DNA of 32,108 nucleotides from NCBI GenBank assembly GCA_031275825.1, contig JAISOH010000069.1, positions 1-32,108 on the forward strand, read 5' to 3'. This stretch comes from Prevotellaceae bacterium (GTDB taxonomy: Bacteria > Bacteroidota > Bacteroidia > Bacteroidales > UBA932). The notes below the pieces were generated by a model, which was not told the DNA's origin, did no database searches, and saw nothing but the letters and a program-made list of their open reading frames with translations. Below, piece after piece: positions 7,885 to 16,395 of this stretch. Position 1 is the first letter of the stretch. Each line of letters opens with the position of its first letter. A program made the position numbers and the translations under genes.

Positions 7885-9390
7885 TTAAAACTGAAAATAA
7901 ATAAACGGCAGCACATCGCTGCTTTTTATTTGCACTATCAGGTATATCAACACAATCGTTACGGCAACCTTGAAAATTAACGGTGTGTTTATAAATTTGG
8001 TTTTGAAGTAATTTTCTGTTTTTGCCGGCATAAAATGTAAAATATATCCTGTTAAAATGAATATGAAAACAAGTTTATATCCCGACAGCATTTGCCAAAT
8101 AATTTGAGGTTGAAAATTTCCGAAAATTTGCGACAATACTGTTCTGCAGTCTTCGAGCGATGTGTTGCGGAAAAATATCCATGCAAACATTACAAAATGA
8201 AATGTCAGAAATATGCCTAACCAGCGGCGCAAACTGTTTGCAGGCTGCATGCCGGTTTTGTTGCGATGTATAAAAAATCCGAAAAATTTATGCACGGCAA
8301 GAGCTGTTCCGTGTAACGCACCCCAAATAATAAAATTCCAGTTTGCGCCATGCCATAATCCGCCGAGCAGCATTGTTATAAACAGATTAATATATGTTCT
8401 GATTTTACCTTTGCGATTTCCTCCCAGCGAAATATAAAGATAATCGCGCAGCCACGACGATAACGAAATATGCCATCTCCGCCAAAATTCCTGAACATTT
8501 GCCGATTTGTAAGGCGAATCAAAATTAATGTTGAATTTAAACCCAAGCAACAGCGCTATGCCTATCGCCATATCGCTGTATCCCGAAAAGTCGCAGTATA
8601 TTTGGAGTCCGTAACCATATACTCCAAAAAGATTTTCGATGCCTGAATAAAGCGATGGATTTTCAAAAATTCTGTCAACAAAATTTATTCCTATGTAATC
8701 GGATATTATTGCTTTTTTGAATAATCCGCAAATAATAAAATAAATGCCTGTTCCAATCATTTCGCCGGTAATTTTCAGCGGCTGGCGAATTTGCGGAATA
8801 AAATCGCGTGCGCGAACAATAGGTCCGGCAACCAGTTGCGGAAAAAACGATACGTAAAAGGCATAGTCAAGCAAATTGTGCAAAGGTTCAATATTTCGGC
8901 GATAAACATCTATGGTATAACTTAACGACTGAAATGTAAAAAATGATATTCCGACAGGCAAAAAAATATCGGATGGTTGAAAATTTCCGTTTATAATTGA
9001 TGAAAAAGCGGCTCCGAAAAAGTTGAAATACTTGAAATAAGCAAGCAATCCAAGTCCGATGCATACGCTGATGGAAAGCAATATTCGGCGCATATATTTT
9101 TTTGTGGCAATAGCCAGACATCGAGCCAGTAAAAAATCGCTGACCGTAATTATTCCGAGCAGGAAAAAATAAAATCCACTGCTTTTATAATAAAAATAAT
9201 AAGAAAAAAGCGTAACAAAAATTAATCGTGGGGTTGTGCGTTTTTTCAGCGCTGTGTAAGCAATAATAAAGGCAAAAAATAAAAATATAAAAAAACCGCT
9301 GTTAAAAATCATTGGTTCGTTTGGATTATAAACAAACAGTGATTTGATTTTGTCTAAATCAAAACCGAGATTATTAAACCATTTATTCAT
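7885..9390 (-). CDS. MBOAT family O-acyltransferase (AlgI/DltB-like)
   Basis: This 501-aa polytopic membrane protein belongs to the membrane-bound O-acyltransferase family. Diagnostic motifs are FWRRWHISLSSWLRDYLYI with His307, and GGLWHGANWNFIIWG with the catalytic His347. The glycine-rich LGGNRKG sits between them. AlgI-like members pass an acetyl group across the inner membrane for O-acetylation of surface glycans by partner SGNH proteins. Two SGNH genes lie directly upstream in the same operon. Its ATG overlaps the stop of the preceding SGNH gene by 8 bp. I infer an extracytoplasmic O-acetylation system; the glycan acceptor is unknown. Confidence 0.93.
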   Translation of the reverse strand: MNKWFNNLGFDLDKIKSLFVYNPNEPMIFNSGFFIFLFFAFIIAYTALKKRTTPRLIFVTLFSYYFYYKSSGFYFFLLGIITVSDFLLARCLAIATKKYMRRILLSISVCIGLGLLAYFKYFNFFGAAFSSIINGNFQPSDIFLPVGISFFTFQSLSYTIDVYRRNIEPLHNLLDYAFYVSFFPQLVAGPIVRARDFIPQIRQPLKITGEMIGTGIYFIICGLFKKAIISDYIGINFVDRIFENPSLYSGIENLFGVYGYGLQIYCDFSGYSDMAIGIALLLGFKFNINFDSPYKSANVQEFWRRWHISLSSWLRDYLYISLGGNRKGKIRTYINLFITMLLGGLWHGANWNFIIWGALHGTALAVHKFFGFFIHRNKTGMQPANSLRRWLGIFLTFHFVMFAWIFFRNTSLEDCRTVLSQIFGNFQPQIIWQMLSGYKLVFIFILTGYILHFMPAKTENYFKTKFINTPLIFKVAVTIVLIYLIVQIKSSDVLPFIYFQF

Positions 9391-10348
9391 AGTTTTTTAA
9401 TACATATTCGTTATAGCCTGTTATTAACGCTTCGTAAAGCAAATTGCCTTGAAGAACGTATCCATCAGCAGTAAAATGCAATTTATCGTTTTGATAATAT
9501 TTTCCGTTCATCCAATTTTTGCATGCATGCTGTTCTCCTCCAATGATATTGAATAAATCCCAACATGCAACTTTATGGTCGGCGGCAAACTGTATGATTG
9601 TTGATGCTACATTTTTTGTGTTTTTATTTTCTGTTACCGATATTATTTTACGATTTTTGCGTCTGCGTGCACGGCTGTATGTGGTTTTGAACGCTCCGGG
9701 CGGCGTTGTATATAAAATTGCTGCATGAGGACAGACATTTTTCAAAAACGAAAAAAGATTTTTCATCATACTGTAATGATAAATTGAGTCGTATCGACCA
9801 AGACCTTCGTTTGTACCGAGCGAAATTATTATCAAGTCAGGATTTAATTTATTTATTTCTTCGCTGTATTTATCGTTCAAAAAATTTTTACTTGTTGCGC
9901 CGTTAATTCCTATGCAATGGCATATAATTCCAGGCAAGCCGTTTTCTTCAATTATTCCGGAACTTTTATATCCATCAATAAATCCTGTTGCTGCATTACC
10001 GAATATTTCGGTCAATCGAAAATTGAATGCGGGAGTAAATTCGTGACTGCGGACATGGGAATCTCCGATATGAACTATTCGTACAACAGGTTTTTCGATG
10101 TTTTTTATATCGCGAATCATCATCAATTTTTCAAAAAATGCGGACAGGTTTTGCGCCGAATCATGTATAATATTCGGTTGTATTTCTGCAAAAGATGCAG
10201 GTAAAACTGTTTCGGCTACAACATGCAATGATTTTATTTCGTCATCGCTCCCTGAATCTGGATTTGAAAATAAAAATCCCCCACATACAGGTAAAAGAAT
10301 ATTAATCATAATGACAAATTTAATTTTGGATGTAAATAACAGTTTCAT
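9383..10348 (-). CDS. SGNH/GDSL hydrolase-fold protein, probable O-acetyltransferase partner
   Basis: This 321-aa exported protein has an N-terminal hydrophobic segment (about residues 8-28). The SGNH blocks are present: HIGDS with Ser97, SLGTNEG with Asn180, and DKLHFTADGY with Asp288 and His291. In AlgJ/AlgX/PatB-type systems such proteins receive acyl groups from an MBOAT protein. Its neighbours support this: 3 bp separate it from the upstream SGNH gene, and it overlaps the downstream MBOAT gene. A role as lipase or esterase cannot be excluded from motifs alone. Confidence 0.88.
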   Translation of the reverse strand: MKLLFTSKIKFVIMINILLPVCGGFLFSNPDSGSDDEIKSLHVVAETVLPASFAEIQPNIIHDSAQNLSAFFEKLMMIRDIKNIEKPVVRIVHIGDSHVRSHEFTPAFNFRLTEIFGNAATGFIDGYKSSGIIEENGLPGIICHCIGINGATSKNFLNDKYSEEINKLNPDLIIISLGTNEGLGRYDSIYHYSMMKNLFSFLKNVCPHAAILYTTPPGAFKTTYSRARRRKNRKIISVTENKNTKNVASTIIQFAADHKVACWDLFNIIGGEQHACKNWMNGKYYQNDKLHFTADGYVLQGNLLYEALITGYNEYVLKNYE

Positions 10349-10351
10349 TTC

Positions 10352-11713
10352 CTATTGTTTTAATTCTTTATATTTTTTCTTTTCAAGATATTTTTCTTTT
10401 CCGTATTCAATAGATTCAAACAGGTGATTTGCTATTTGTTCGCCGCCGAGCATTTTTATATGCGTATAATCCAAATTGGCTTTTGGAGGTTTTGATTTCA
10501 CATAACCTGTTATTCCGCCATCAAGAGCCATAACATCTATTAAGTTCCAAAAAGCGATACCGCATTCGGCTGCAATTTCCCGTTGAGTTGCCGTCAGGTT
10601 TTTCACGCCCGGCATTGTTGTCATTTCTCCGTTGATTTTTGCTGCGCGGTCGCCAACGCTTATCAGCAAAAAATCGCTGTCAGGAAAACTGTTGCGAAGA
10701 TGATTTATTACGCCTGTCATTGCTTTTTTATAATAATCATATCTGGTTTGCGTTTTGGTGGCAACGTTCAATCCATATTGCAGTACTATCAAATCGTAAC
10801 TTCTTAATTTGTCAAAATCCTTTAATGTCTTTTCGGGAATAGATTTAAGATTTTCGCCCGAAACGCCGCGAAGCGAATAATTATCTACAACAATTCCTGT
10901 TTTTTCATCATCCAGAGTTATGCCGAAAAAACGTGTATTTATGCCCGGATTGTCAACAGTAATTTTTATATGTGCAATTGGTCCTTCAACCGAAATTTTC
11001 TGAATATCCTTACTGCCTTCGGCTGTGTGCCGTTTGGTGGTTTTACGGTTGACTACGGTTGTAAATTTAAGATTGCCATCGGTAATAAAATAAAACGCCG
11101 CCGCAGAACAGGTGTCAATTTTTTTTTCTGAAACCGTACGGCATGAAAATGTTGCCGTAGCATTCGTATCCGGAACAAAATAATGACCTGAAATTCCCTG
11201 TTTGCCGCGACTGAAAATACTGTCGGTAATACAATGTTCATCCCATCCGGCAGCTGAAGTTAATACGGTTGTTCTAAAACCCGCCGTGATACAGTTCACA
11301 GGAACAAAACCAACTCCGTTTCCGCCGTATTTTTTCTTGAACAAATCGCGCAACGAACATGTCAGCAAGTCGCCTTCGATAAACGAATCGCCAAAGTATG
11401 CAATACGTACCGGACGGTTGTTTGCGTTTAAAGCATTATAAAAACGGTCTAAGGCATCATGTTTGGCAGAATAGTCGCTGATGCAGATTACGCCTGTTTT
11501 GCAGGTATCGACAAATTCGGGAATTATTTGAGTAAAGGTATCAATTATAAGTGTATCATTATTTTTTTCACCAATGCGAATATCGGCAAGAACATCTGCT
11601 TTTTTCATTTGAAAATCACCCATATTAAATGCGGGTATAAACGAAAGCAGCAATGTTCCTGCAATAACGGCAGATACAAATATCAGTACCTGATTTATTT
11701 TGTTATCAGTCAT
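10352..11713 (-). CDS. SGNH/GDSL hydrolase-fold protein, membrane anchored
   Basis: The start is ATG 11713 (MTDNKINQVLIF, 453 aa). A GTG at 11734 is in frame but overlaps the promoter's -7 box. An uncleaved N-terminal membrane anchor spans about residues 8-28. The SGNH residues are YFGDS (Ser110), LQYGLN (Asn316), and DYTHIKMLGG (Asp415, His418). Between blocks I and III lies an inserted beta-rich segment (about 180-290), as in larger two-domain members. It is first in the three-gene operon with the second SGNH gene and the MBOAT gene. The C-terminal tail is lysine-rich. Confidence 0.88.
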   Translation of the reverse strand: MTDNKINQVLIFVSAVIAGTLLLSFIPAFNMGDFQMKKADVLADIRIGEKNNDTLIIDTFTQIIPEFVDTCKTGVICISDYSAKHDALDRFYNALNANNRPVRIAYFGDSFIEGDLLTCSLRDLFKKKYGGNGVGFVPVNCITAGFRTTVLTSAAGWDEHCITDSIFSRGKQGISGHYFVPDTNATATFSCRTVSEKKIDTCSAAAFYFITDGNLKFTTVVNRKTTKRHTAEGSKDIQKISVEGPIAHIKITVDNPGINTRFFGITLDDEKTGIVVDNYSLRGVSGENLKSIPEKTLKDFDKLRSYDLIVLQYGLNVATKTQTRYDYYKKAMTGVINHLRNSFPDSDFLLISVGDRAAKINGEMTTMPGVKNLTATQREIAAECGIAFWNLIDVMALDGGITGYVKSKPPKANLDYTHIKMLGGEQIANHLFESIEYGKEKYLEKKKYKELKQ

Positions 11714-11733
11714 TTCAAAAAATAAAAAACGCA

Positions 11734-11741
11734 CAAAATTA
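11734..11741 (-). promoter_or_regulatory. -7 box for SGNH-SGNH-MBOAT operon
   Basis: Minus-strand TAATTTTG matches TAnnTTTG and ends 20 bp before ATG 11713. Its position over the alternative GTG codon supports the ATG start. Confidence 0.55.
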
Positions 11742-11773
11742 CATGAAATTTCAGAATTTCCAAATGCGTACGA

Positions 11774-11893
11774 ATGAAAAAAGTTTTATACATAGAAAAG
11801 ATTGATAATATTTTCGATTCTCTTGTCGGCACATTGTAGAAATAGCAGGCTGATAAAAACGATGGGAAAACAGGCGTATTCATCATGCAATAA
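11774..11893 (+). pseudogene. Decayed paralogue of the small lipoprotein gene at 12052
   Basis: Forty in-frame codons run from ATG 11774 to TAA 11893 and are interrupted by two TAG codons (11837-11839 and 11843-11845). The reading is MKKVLYIEKIDNIFDSLVGTL*K*QADKNDG, then KTGVFIMQ. It matches the intact protein at its MKK start, at DSLVGT, at the DENDG-like stretch and at the end (SVFIRQ). Nucleotide identity is near-complete across GATTCTCTTGTCGG. The signal peptide and most of the beta-barrel are deleted. This explains most of the 338-bp gap between the SGNH operon and the lipoprotein gene. Confidence 0.65.
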
Positions 11894-12014
11894 ATTTCAA
11901 AAGAATAAAGAATCTGTCTTAAATGTCTGTTTTTCATTATTGTTAACAAAATGAAGCACGAAACACAACGATTTAATCAAAAAAAATTTTATGCGTAATC
12001 TCGAAATTTTCATA

Positions 12015-12022
12015 TACATTTG
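12015..12022 (+). promoter_or_regulatory. -7 promoter box of small lipoprotein gene
   Basis: TACATTTG matches TAnnTTTG and ends 29 bp before ATG 12052. No convincing -33 box is visible. Confidence 0.5.
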
Positions 12023-12051
12023 TTAATATTAACTTTTAAAATTATAGAAAA

Positions 12052-12414
12052 ATGAAAAAAAAATTGCTTTTTGCATTCGCCCTGCTGGCTTTGAACCTGA
12101 CTTTTGTATCTTGCAGCGATGATAATGATGATACTCCCGATTCTCTTGTCGGTACATCATGGAAATGGTCAGTAGATGAAAACGATGGCAGCGGAGACGA
12201 TTATTTTATTTTCTCTTTTATTAATGAAACTGATATGACTGAATATATCGGAGATGATGATAAAACTTATCAGGGCAGTTATACATATTCAAAATCTGCA
12301 GTTACGGTTACTGTATATGAAAATGAAAGAGACATTACGCTGACAGGAAGAGTAAGCGGAAATAAAATGACTTTTGCATATTATGGCGTATCCAGTGTAT
12401 TCATCAGGCAATAA
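12052..12414 (+). CDS. Small lipocalin-like lipoprotein
   Basis: The 120-aa product has a lipoprotein signal peptide with lipobox FVSC (Cys21), followed by an acidic tether (SDDNDDTPD). It then has the motif LVGTSWKW at the start of an all-beta domain of alternating strands, ending SVFIRQ. The pattern 'L.GtW...' followed by glycine-punctuated strands (GSYTYSKSAVTVTV, GNKMTF) resembles lipocalin-like Bacteroidota lipoproteins. No ligand or function can be assigned. It is monocistronic, with its own promoter and a terminator directly after it. A ruined copy lies 160 bp upstream. Confidence 0.75.
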   Translation: MKKKLLFAFALLALNLTFVSCSDDNDDTPDSLVGTSWKWSVDENDGSGDDYFIFSFINETDMTEYIGDDDKTYQGSYTYSKSAVTVTVYENERDITLTGRVSGNKMTFAYYGVSSVFIRQ

Positions 12415-12437
12415 CCGATTACAAAAAATAAAAAAAA

Positions 12438-12460
12438 CGCAGAATTGACTGCGCTTTTTT
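12438..12460. terminator. Bidirectional intrinsic terminator
   Basis: CGCAG (12438-12442) and CTGCG (12449-12453) pair around a 6-nt loop. There is an A-tract before and a T-tract after, so the structure works on both strands. It lies between the lipoprotein gene and the convergent end of the serine operon. Confidence 0.75.
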
Positions 12461-12481
12461 TATTCTCATCATTTAATCTGT

Positions 12482-13726
12482 TCAGTCTAATTTATGTATA
12501 GCCAGTCCCGAACGAAGTTTAGGTTCAAACCAAGTGGTTTTTGGCGGCATGATGTTTCCGGTATCGGCAATATTAATCAACTGTTTCATCGACACGGGAT
12601 ACAAAGCAAATGCGGCTGCCATTTCGCCGCTGTCCACGCGTTTTTTAAGTTCGCCCAGCCCGCGAATACCTCCCACAAAATCAATGCGGTTTGATGTTCG
12701 CAGATTTCCAAGATTAAGGATTTCATCGAATACAAGATTTGAAAGAATGGTTACATCAAGCGCTCCAACCGGGTCGGCATCGCTGTACGTACCTTCTTTC
12801 GCCGTAAGCGAATACCATTCCTTGCCGATATACATCGAAAAGTTGTGCAGTTTGTCGGGCTTGTATATTTCTTTTCCTTTAAGTTCTATTGCAAACGATT
12901 TTTCGAGTTTTGCGATAAATTCATCCTTGCTTAATCCGTTCAGGTCTTTTATCAATCTGTTATAGTCAATAATCATCAAATTGCTTGCCGGAAAAATCAC
13001 TGCCATAAAATAGTTGTATTCTTCCTTGCCTGTGTGATATTTGTTTTTATTGCGTTTTTCTTCGCCTACACGCGCCGCTGCCGCAGTACGATGATGACCA
13101 TCGGCAACATAAAGTGCCGGAACAGAGGCAAAAATTTCAGTAATTCTTTCAATAATTTCATCGTCATCAATCACCCAAAAATCATGTCCGAAACCATCTT
13201 CGTCGGCAACAAAACTGTAAACAGGAACCTGATTTGCTACTGTTTTATCAACTATTTCGTTTATTTCATCAACATCGGGATATGCAAAAAAAACAGGTTC
13301 GATATTTGCATTTTGTATTTTTACGTGAATCATTCTGTCGTCTTCCTTATCTTTGCGGGTAAGTTCGTGTTTTTTGATTTTCCCGTTCAAATAGTCATCT
13401 ACGTTTGCACATGCAACTAATCCGTATTGCACTCTGCCGTTCATGGTTTGCGAATAGATATAATATTTTTCCCTGTCATCCTGTACAAGCCATCCGAGTT
13501 CCTGCCATTTTTTGAAATTTTCAACAGCCTTATTGTATGCCTGTTGCGAATGTTCATCAATCACAGGTTCAAAATCTATTTCGGGTTTTGTGATATGCAG
13601 CAGCGATTTTTCGCCGGCTTCGGCTTTTGCTTCTGCCGAATTCATTACATCATAGGGGCGTGCCGATACCTGTTTTGCTAATTGTTTTGGCGGACGCAAT
13701 GCTCTGAAAGGTTTAATTTTAACCAT
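12482..13726 (-). CDS. DUF1015 family protein
   Basis: The 414-aa cytosolic protein starts MVKIKPFRALRPPKQLAKQVSARPYDV, given only to locate the family's N-terminal block at residues 1-27. Other conserved blocks are YVADGHHRTAAAA and DFVGGIRGLGELKKRVDSG. Members are near 410 aa and have no established activity, although the conserved GHHR motif has prompted comparison with nucleotide-dependent enzymes. It is third in the order serC-serA-DUF1015, an arrangement common in Bacteroidota, so a role linked to serine metabolism is often inferred. The 60-bp gap to serA has no terminator. Confidence 0.9.
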   Translation of the reverse strand: MVKIKPFRALRPPKQLAKQVSARPYDVMNSAEAKAEAGEKSLLHITKPEIDFEPVIDEHSQQAYNKAVENFKKWQELGWLVQDDREKYYIYSQTMNGRVQYGLVACANVDDYLNGKIKKHELTRKDKEDDRMIHVKIQNANIEPVFFAYPDVDEINEIVDKTVANQVPVYSFVADEDGFGHDFWVIDDDEIIERITEIFASVPALYVADGHHRTAAAARVGEEKRNKNKYHTGKEEYNYFMAVIFPASNLMIIDYNRLIKDLNGLSKDEFIAKLEKSFAIELKGKEIYKPDKLHNFSMYIGKEWYSLTAKEGTYSDADPVGALDVTILSNLVFDEILNLGNLRTSNRIDFVGGIRGLGELKKRVDSGEMAAAFALYPVSMKQLINIADTGNIMPPKTTWFEPKLRSGLAIHKLD

Positions 13727-13786
13727 GTTTTTTGTTTTTATCTGTTAAATTTCAATATGAATATCTGTATTTTTAATTAAACAAAT

Positions 13787-14707
13787 CTATTTGTTGAGTT
13801 GAAAAGTTGTATCTCCGTTTTTGAAAAAGTTTACAATTTGGTTTGCTGCGGCTAATCCGGCATTGATATTTGCTTCGGCTGTTTCGGCGCCTATTTTTTT
13901 AGGCGTTGCAAAAATGCGGGCATCAAATTTCTGCTGTAATTCTGCAATATTTGAAGGCGCTACATCTGTTACATATTTCATATCTGTACGTTTTTCAAGA
14001 AGTTTCATCAAATCGTCTTCATCAATCACTTCCCTGCGAGCAGTGTTTATCAGACAACCGCCTTTGGGCATAAGGTCAAGCAGTTTAAAGTTGATTGATT
14101 TTTTTGTTTTATCGTTTGCCGGAATATGCAGCGAAACATAATCGCAGTTTGAATATAAATCTTCAACATTATCAACTGCCGTAATACCATCGGCTTGCAT
14201 CGTTTCTTTTTTTATAAACGGATCGAAAGCCCAAACTTGCATATCAAAGCCTTTTGCAATGCGGGCAACCAAACGTCCTACATTTCCGTAAGCGTGGATT
14301 CCGAGTTTTTTTCCTTTCAGTTCTGCTCCTGTGCCTGCATTAAATTTGTTGCGGTTCATAAAAACCATCAATCCTAAAACAAGCTCGGCAACGGCGTTTG
14401 AATTTTGTCCCGGAGTATTCATTGCTACAATGTTTTTTTCAGTGCAGGCATCCAAATCAAGATTGTCAAAACCTGCGCCTGCGCGTACAACTATTTTCAA
14501 TTTTCCGGCTGCTTCGATAACCTGTTTCGTAACTTTATCGGAACGCACAATCAGTGCATCTGCATCGGCAACTGCCGATAATAATTGAGACGCTTCGGTG
14601 TATTTTTCGAGTAAATAAAGTTGGTGTCCCGAACTTTCAATAATTTTGCGAATGCCGTCGATGGCAGTTTTTGCAAAAGGTTTTTCTGTTGCTGTTAATA
14701 TTTTCAT
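13787..14707 (-). CDS. serA: D-3-phosphoglycerate dehydrogenase, short form without ACT domain
   Basis: It catalyses the first step of phosphoserine synthesis, oxidising 3-phosphoglycerate with NAD. At 306 aa it ends after the nucleotide-binding/catalytic core and lacks the C-terminal ACT regulatory domain, so serine feedback through ACT is not expected. Visible motifs are VRAGAGFDNLD, the nucleotide-binding HAYGNVGRLVA (139-149) and NTARREVIDEDDL with Arg224. Where most family members have TPH with catalytic His, this protein has TPKK (Lys270). The usual DVFxxEP block is DVAPSNI, so the Glu is also unclear. Operon placement with serC supports the assignment despite these changes. Confidence 0.9.
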   Translation of the reverse strand: MKILTATEKPFAKTAIDGIRKIIESSGHQLYLLEKYTEASQLLSAVADADALIVRSDKVTKQVIEAAGKLKIVVRAGAGFDNLDLDACTEKNIVAMNTPGQNSNAVAELVLGLMVFMNRNKFNAGTGAELKGKKLGIHAYGNVGRLVARIAKGFDMQVWAFDPFIKKETMQADGITAVDNVEDLYSNCDYVSLHIPANDKTKKSINFKLLDLMPKGGCLINTARREVIDEDDLMKLLEKRTDMKYVTDVAPSNIAELQQKFDARIFATPKKIGAETAEANINAGLAAANQIVNFFKNGDTTFQLNK

Positions 14708-14830
14708 GTTTATTGTATTTGATATAGTTATCTAAATTTAATATTGATTTTTTTTGCATATATCAATAAAATCTTTTATAATTCCTCTGTTCTCAAAACA
14801 CAGGATAAGCATATGCCTGTTTTTATAATT

Positions 14831-15892
14831 TTACTGTATTTTTTCAAATTCCTGCATACATTTCACCAGTTCCTGTACGCTTTCAACAGGCAGCGCATTG
14901 TAACATGATGCACGGAATCCGCCAACCGAGCGATGTCCTTTTATTCCAACCATTCCGCGCGATTTTGCAAATTCCATAAATGCCGCTTCCTTTTCTTTGT
15001 GTTCTTCTTTCATTACAAAACAAATATTCATATACGAACGGGCATCGTTTTCGGCAGTTCCGATAAACAGCGGGTTGCGTTCTATTTCGGCATAAAGAAT
15101 TTCAGAGCGTTTTTTTGCAAGTTCTTCCATTTTTGCTACGCCGCCCGATTCTTTTATCCATTTCAACATTTCTTTCATTACAAAAATAGAAATTACAGGC
15201 GGAGTATTGTACATCGATTCATTTTTGATGTGAATTCTGTAATCAATCATTGATGGAAGAGGGCGTGAAACCTTTCCCAACACATCTTCGCGAACAATAA
15301 CAAAGGTTATGCCGGCTGGGCCTGCATTTTTTTGCGCGCCTCCGTATATCAAAGCGTATTTTGAAACATCAACCTTGCGTGTCAGAATATCCGATGACAT
15401 ATCGGCAACAAGGTTTACAGGACAGTCGAAATCTTCGCGAATTTCCGTGCCGTATATTGTGTTGTTTGTAGTGATGTGAAAATAATCGGCATCAGCCGGA
15501 ACTGTCCATCCTTTGGGAATGTAATTGTAATTTTTGTCTTTTGAAGATGCAACTACAACAGTTTCGCCAAACAGCGCTGCTTCTTTTGCCGCTTTACTTG
15601 CCCAGACTCCCGTGTCAAGATAGGCGGCTTTTTTCTCAAGCAGGTTAAAGGGGATATTTAAAAACTGCGTGCTTGCGCCTCCCGCCAAAAAAAGAACATG
15701 ATAGCCATCGGGTATGTTTAGCAGTTCTTTCCACAGTAAACGACATTCGTTCATCACGGCTTCCCAGTCTTTTGAACGGTGCGAAATTTCCAGCACCGAT
15801 AACCCGTTGAAATTAATAATTGCTTTTGCCGTAGCATCAAGCGTCTGTTGCGGCAGGATACATGGGCCTGCGCCAAAATTATGTTGTTTCAT
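14831..15892 (-). CDS. serC: Phosphoserine aminotransferase
   Basis: The start is ATG 15892 ([15 protein letters not shown], 353 aa), the family's usual N-terminus; nine upstream codons are open but lie outside the conserved start. The enzyme converts 3-phosphohydroxypyruvate plus glutamate to phosphoserine using PLP. Motifs seen are [18 protein letters not shown], the PLP-lysine region [12 protein letters not shown], and [17 protein letters not shown] at the C-terminus. It is first in the operon with serA and DUF1015, with a full -33/-7 promoter at 15933-15963. The 123-bp gap before serA holds a weak ACAGG/CCTGT inverted repeat and no good promoter. Confidence 0.96.
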   Translation of the reverse strand: MKQHNFGAGPCILPQQTLDATAKAIINFNGLSVLEISHRSKDWEAVMNECRLLWKELLNIPDGYHVLFLAGGASTQFLNIPFNLLEKKAAYLDTGVWASKAAKEAALFGETVVVASSKDKNYNYIPKGWTVPADADYFHITTNNTIYGTEIREDFDCPVNLVADMSSDILTRKVDVSKYALIYGGAQKNAGPAGITFVIVREDVLGKVSRPLPSMIDYRIHIKNESMYNTPPVISIFVMKEMLKWIKESGGVAKMEELAKKRSEILYAEIERNPLFIGTAENDARSYMNICFVMKEEHKEKEAAFMEFAKSRGMVGIKGHRSVGGFRASCYNALPVESVQELVKCMQEFEKIQ

Positions 15893-15932
15893 ATTTTCAA
15901 AAATTTTATTTTTTAACAATTAAAATATTTGT

Positions 15933-15963
15933 CAAAAGTACAAAATTTAAGTCGAACAGCAAA
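15933..15963 (-). promoter_or_regulatory. Promoter of serC-serA-DUF1015 operon
   Basis: Minus strand: TTTG (15963-15960), 19 nt, then TACTTTTG (15940-15933). Both elements and the spacing match the Bacteroidota consensus. The -7 box lies 40 bp upstream of ATG 15892. Confidence 0.7.
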
Positions 15964-16219
15964 AAAAATACATAAATAATAATTATTTTTTGAGTTTTTG
16001 TTGCTTGTGTTAAGTTTTGAATTTGACATACGGTTTTTTACTAATAAGATTAACCCCAAAGCAGGAAGCAAACCAAAGTAATTATAATGACAAAGCAATC
16101 CGGAATGATTTATTATTTTCATTATCAACTGTCAATTATTATTTAAATATCGGCAGAGTATTTCAATAAATCAAACTATTTGAACATTTTGCAAAGGTTT
16201 CAGAATTTAATAAACAGGC

Positions 16220-16384
16220 TGTCTTAAAATGGTATTTTACACGTCATTGCGAGGGCGAAGCCCAAAGTAAAACGTCATTGCGAGGAGCGCAACGACGGAG
16301 CAATCCATTGACAATCAGCATTTGGATTGTTTCCCGCTTCGTTGCGCTCGCAGTTTGCAATGACGAAACCGGAGTTTTAAGACA
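16220..16384. repeat. REP/MITE-like inverted-repeat element
   Basis: Terminal inverted repeats TGTCTTAAAA (16220-16229) and TTTTAAGACA (16375-16384) enclose inverted copies of a CGTCATTGCGAG motif. One arm runs about 16273-16306 and its complement 16324-16365. A further CGTCATTGCGAG copy lies at 16242 with a GGGC-GAA-GCCC hairpin at 16253-16263. Related sequence recurs at 31724-31871. There is no ORF, so it is non-autonomous. The remaining gap (15964-16219) holds nothing I recognise. Confidence 0.65.
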
Positions 16385-16395
16385 ATCTCATCATC

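Noticed and set aside
14760-14830. ACAGG/CCTGT inverted repeat between serC and serA as a terminator
   Set aside because: The stem is only about 5 bp, with a weak T-tract on the operon strand. The operon is better read as continuous.
15913-16128. 71-aa minus-strand ORF between serC and the repeat element
   Set aside because: It overlaps the serC promoter, is low complexity at its C-terminus, and shows no domain or start signal.
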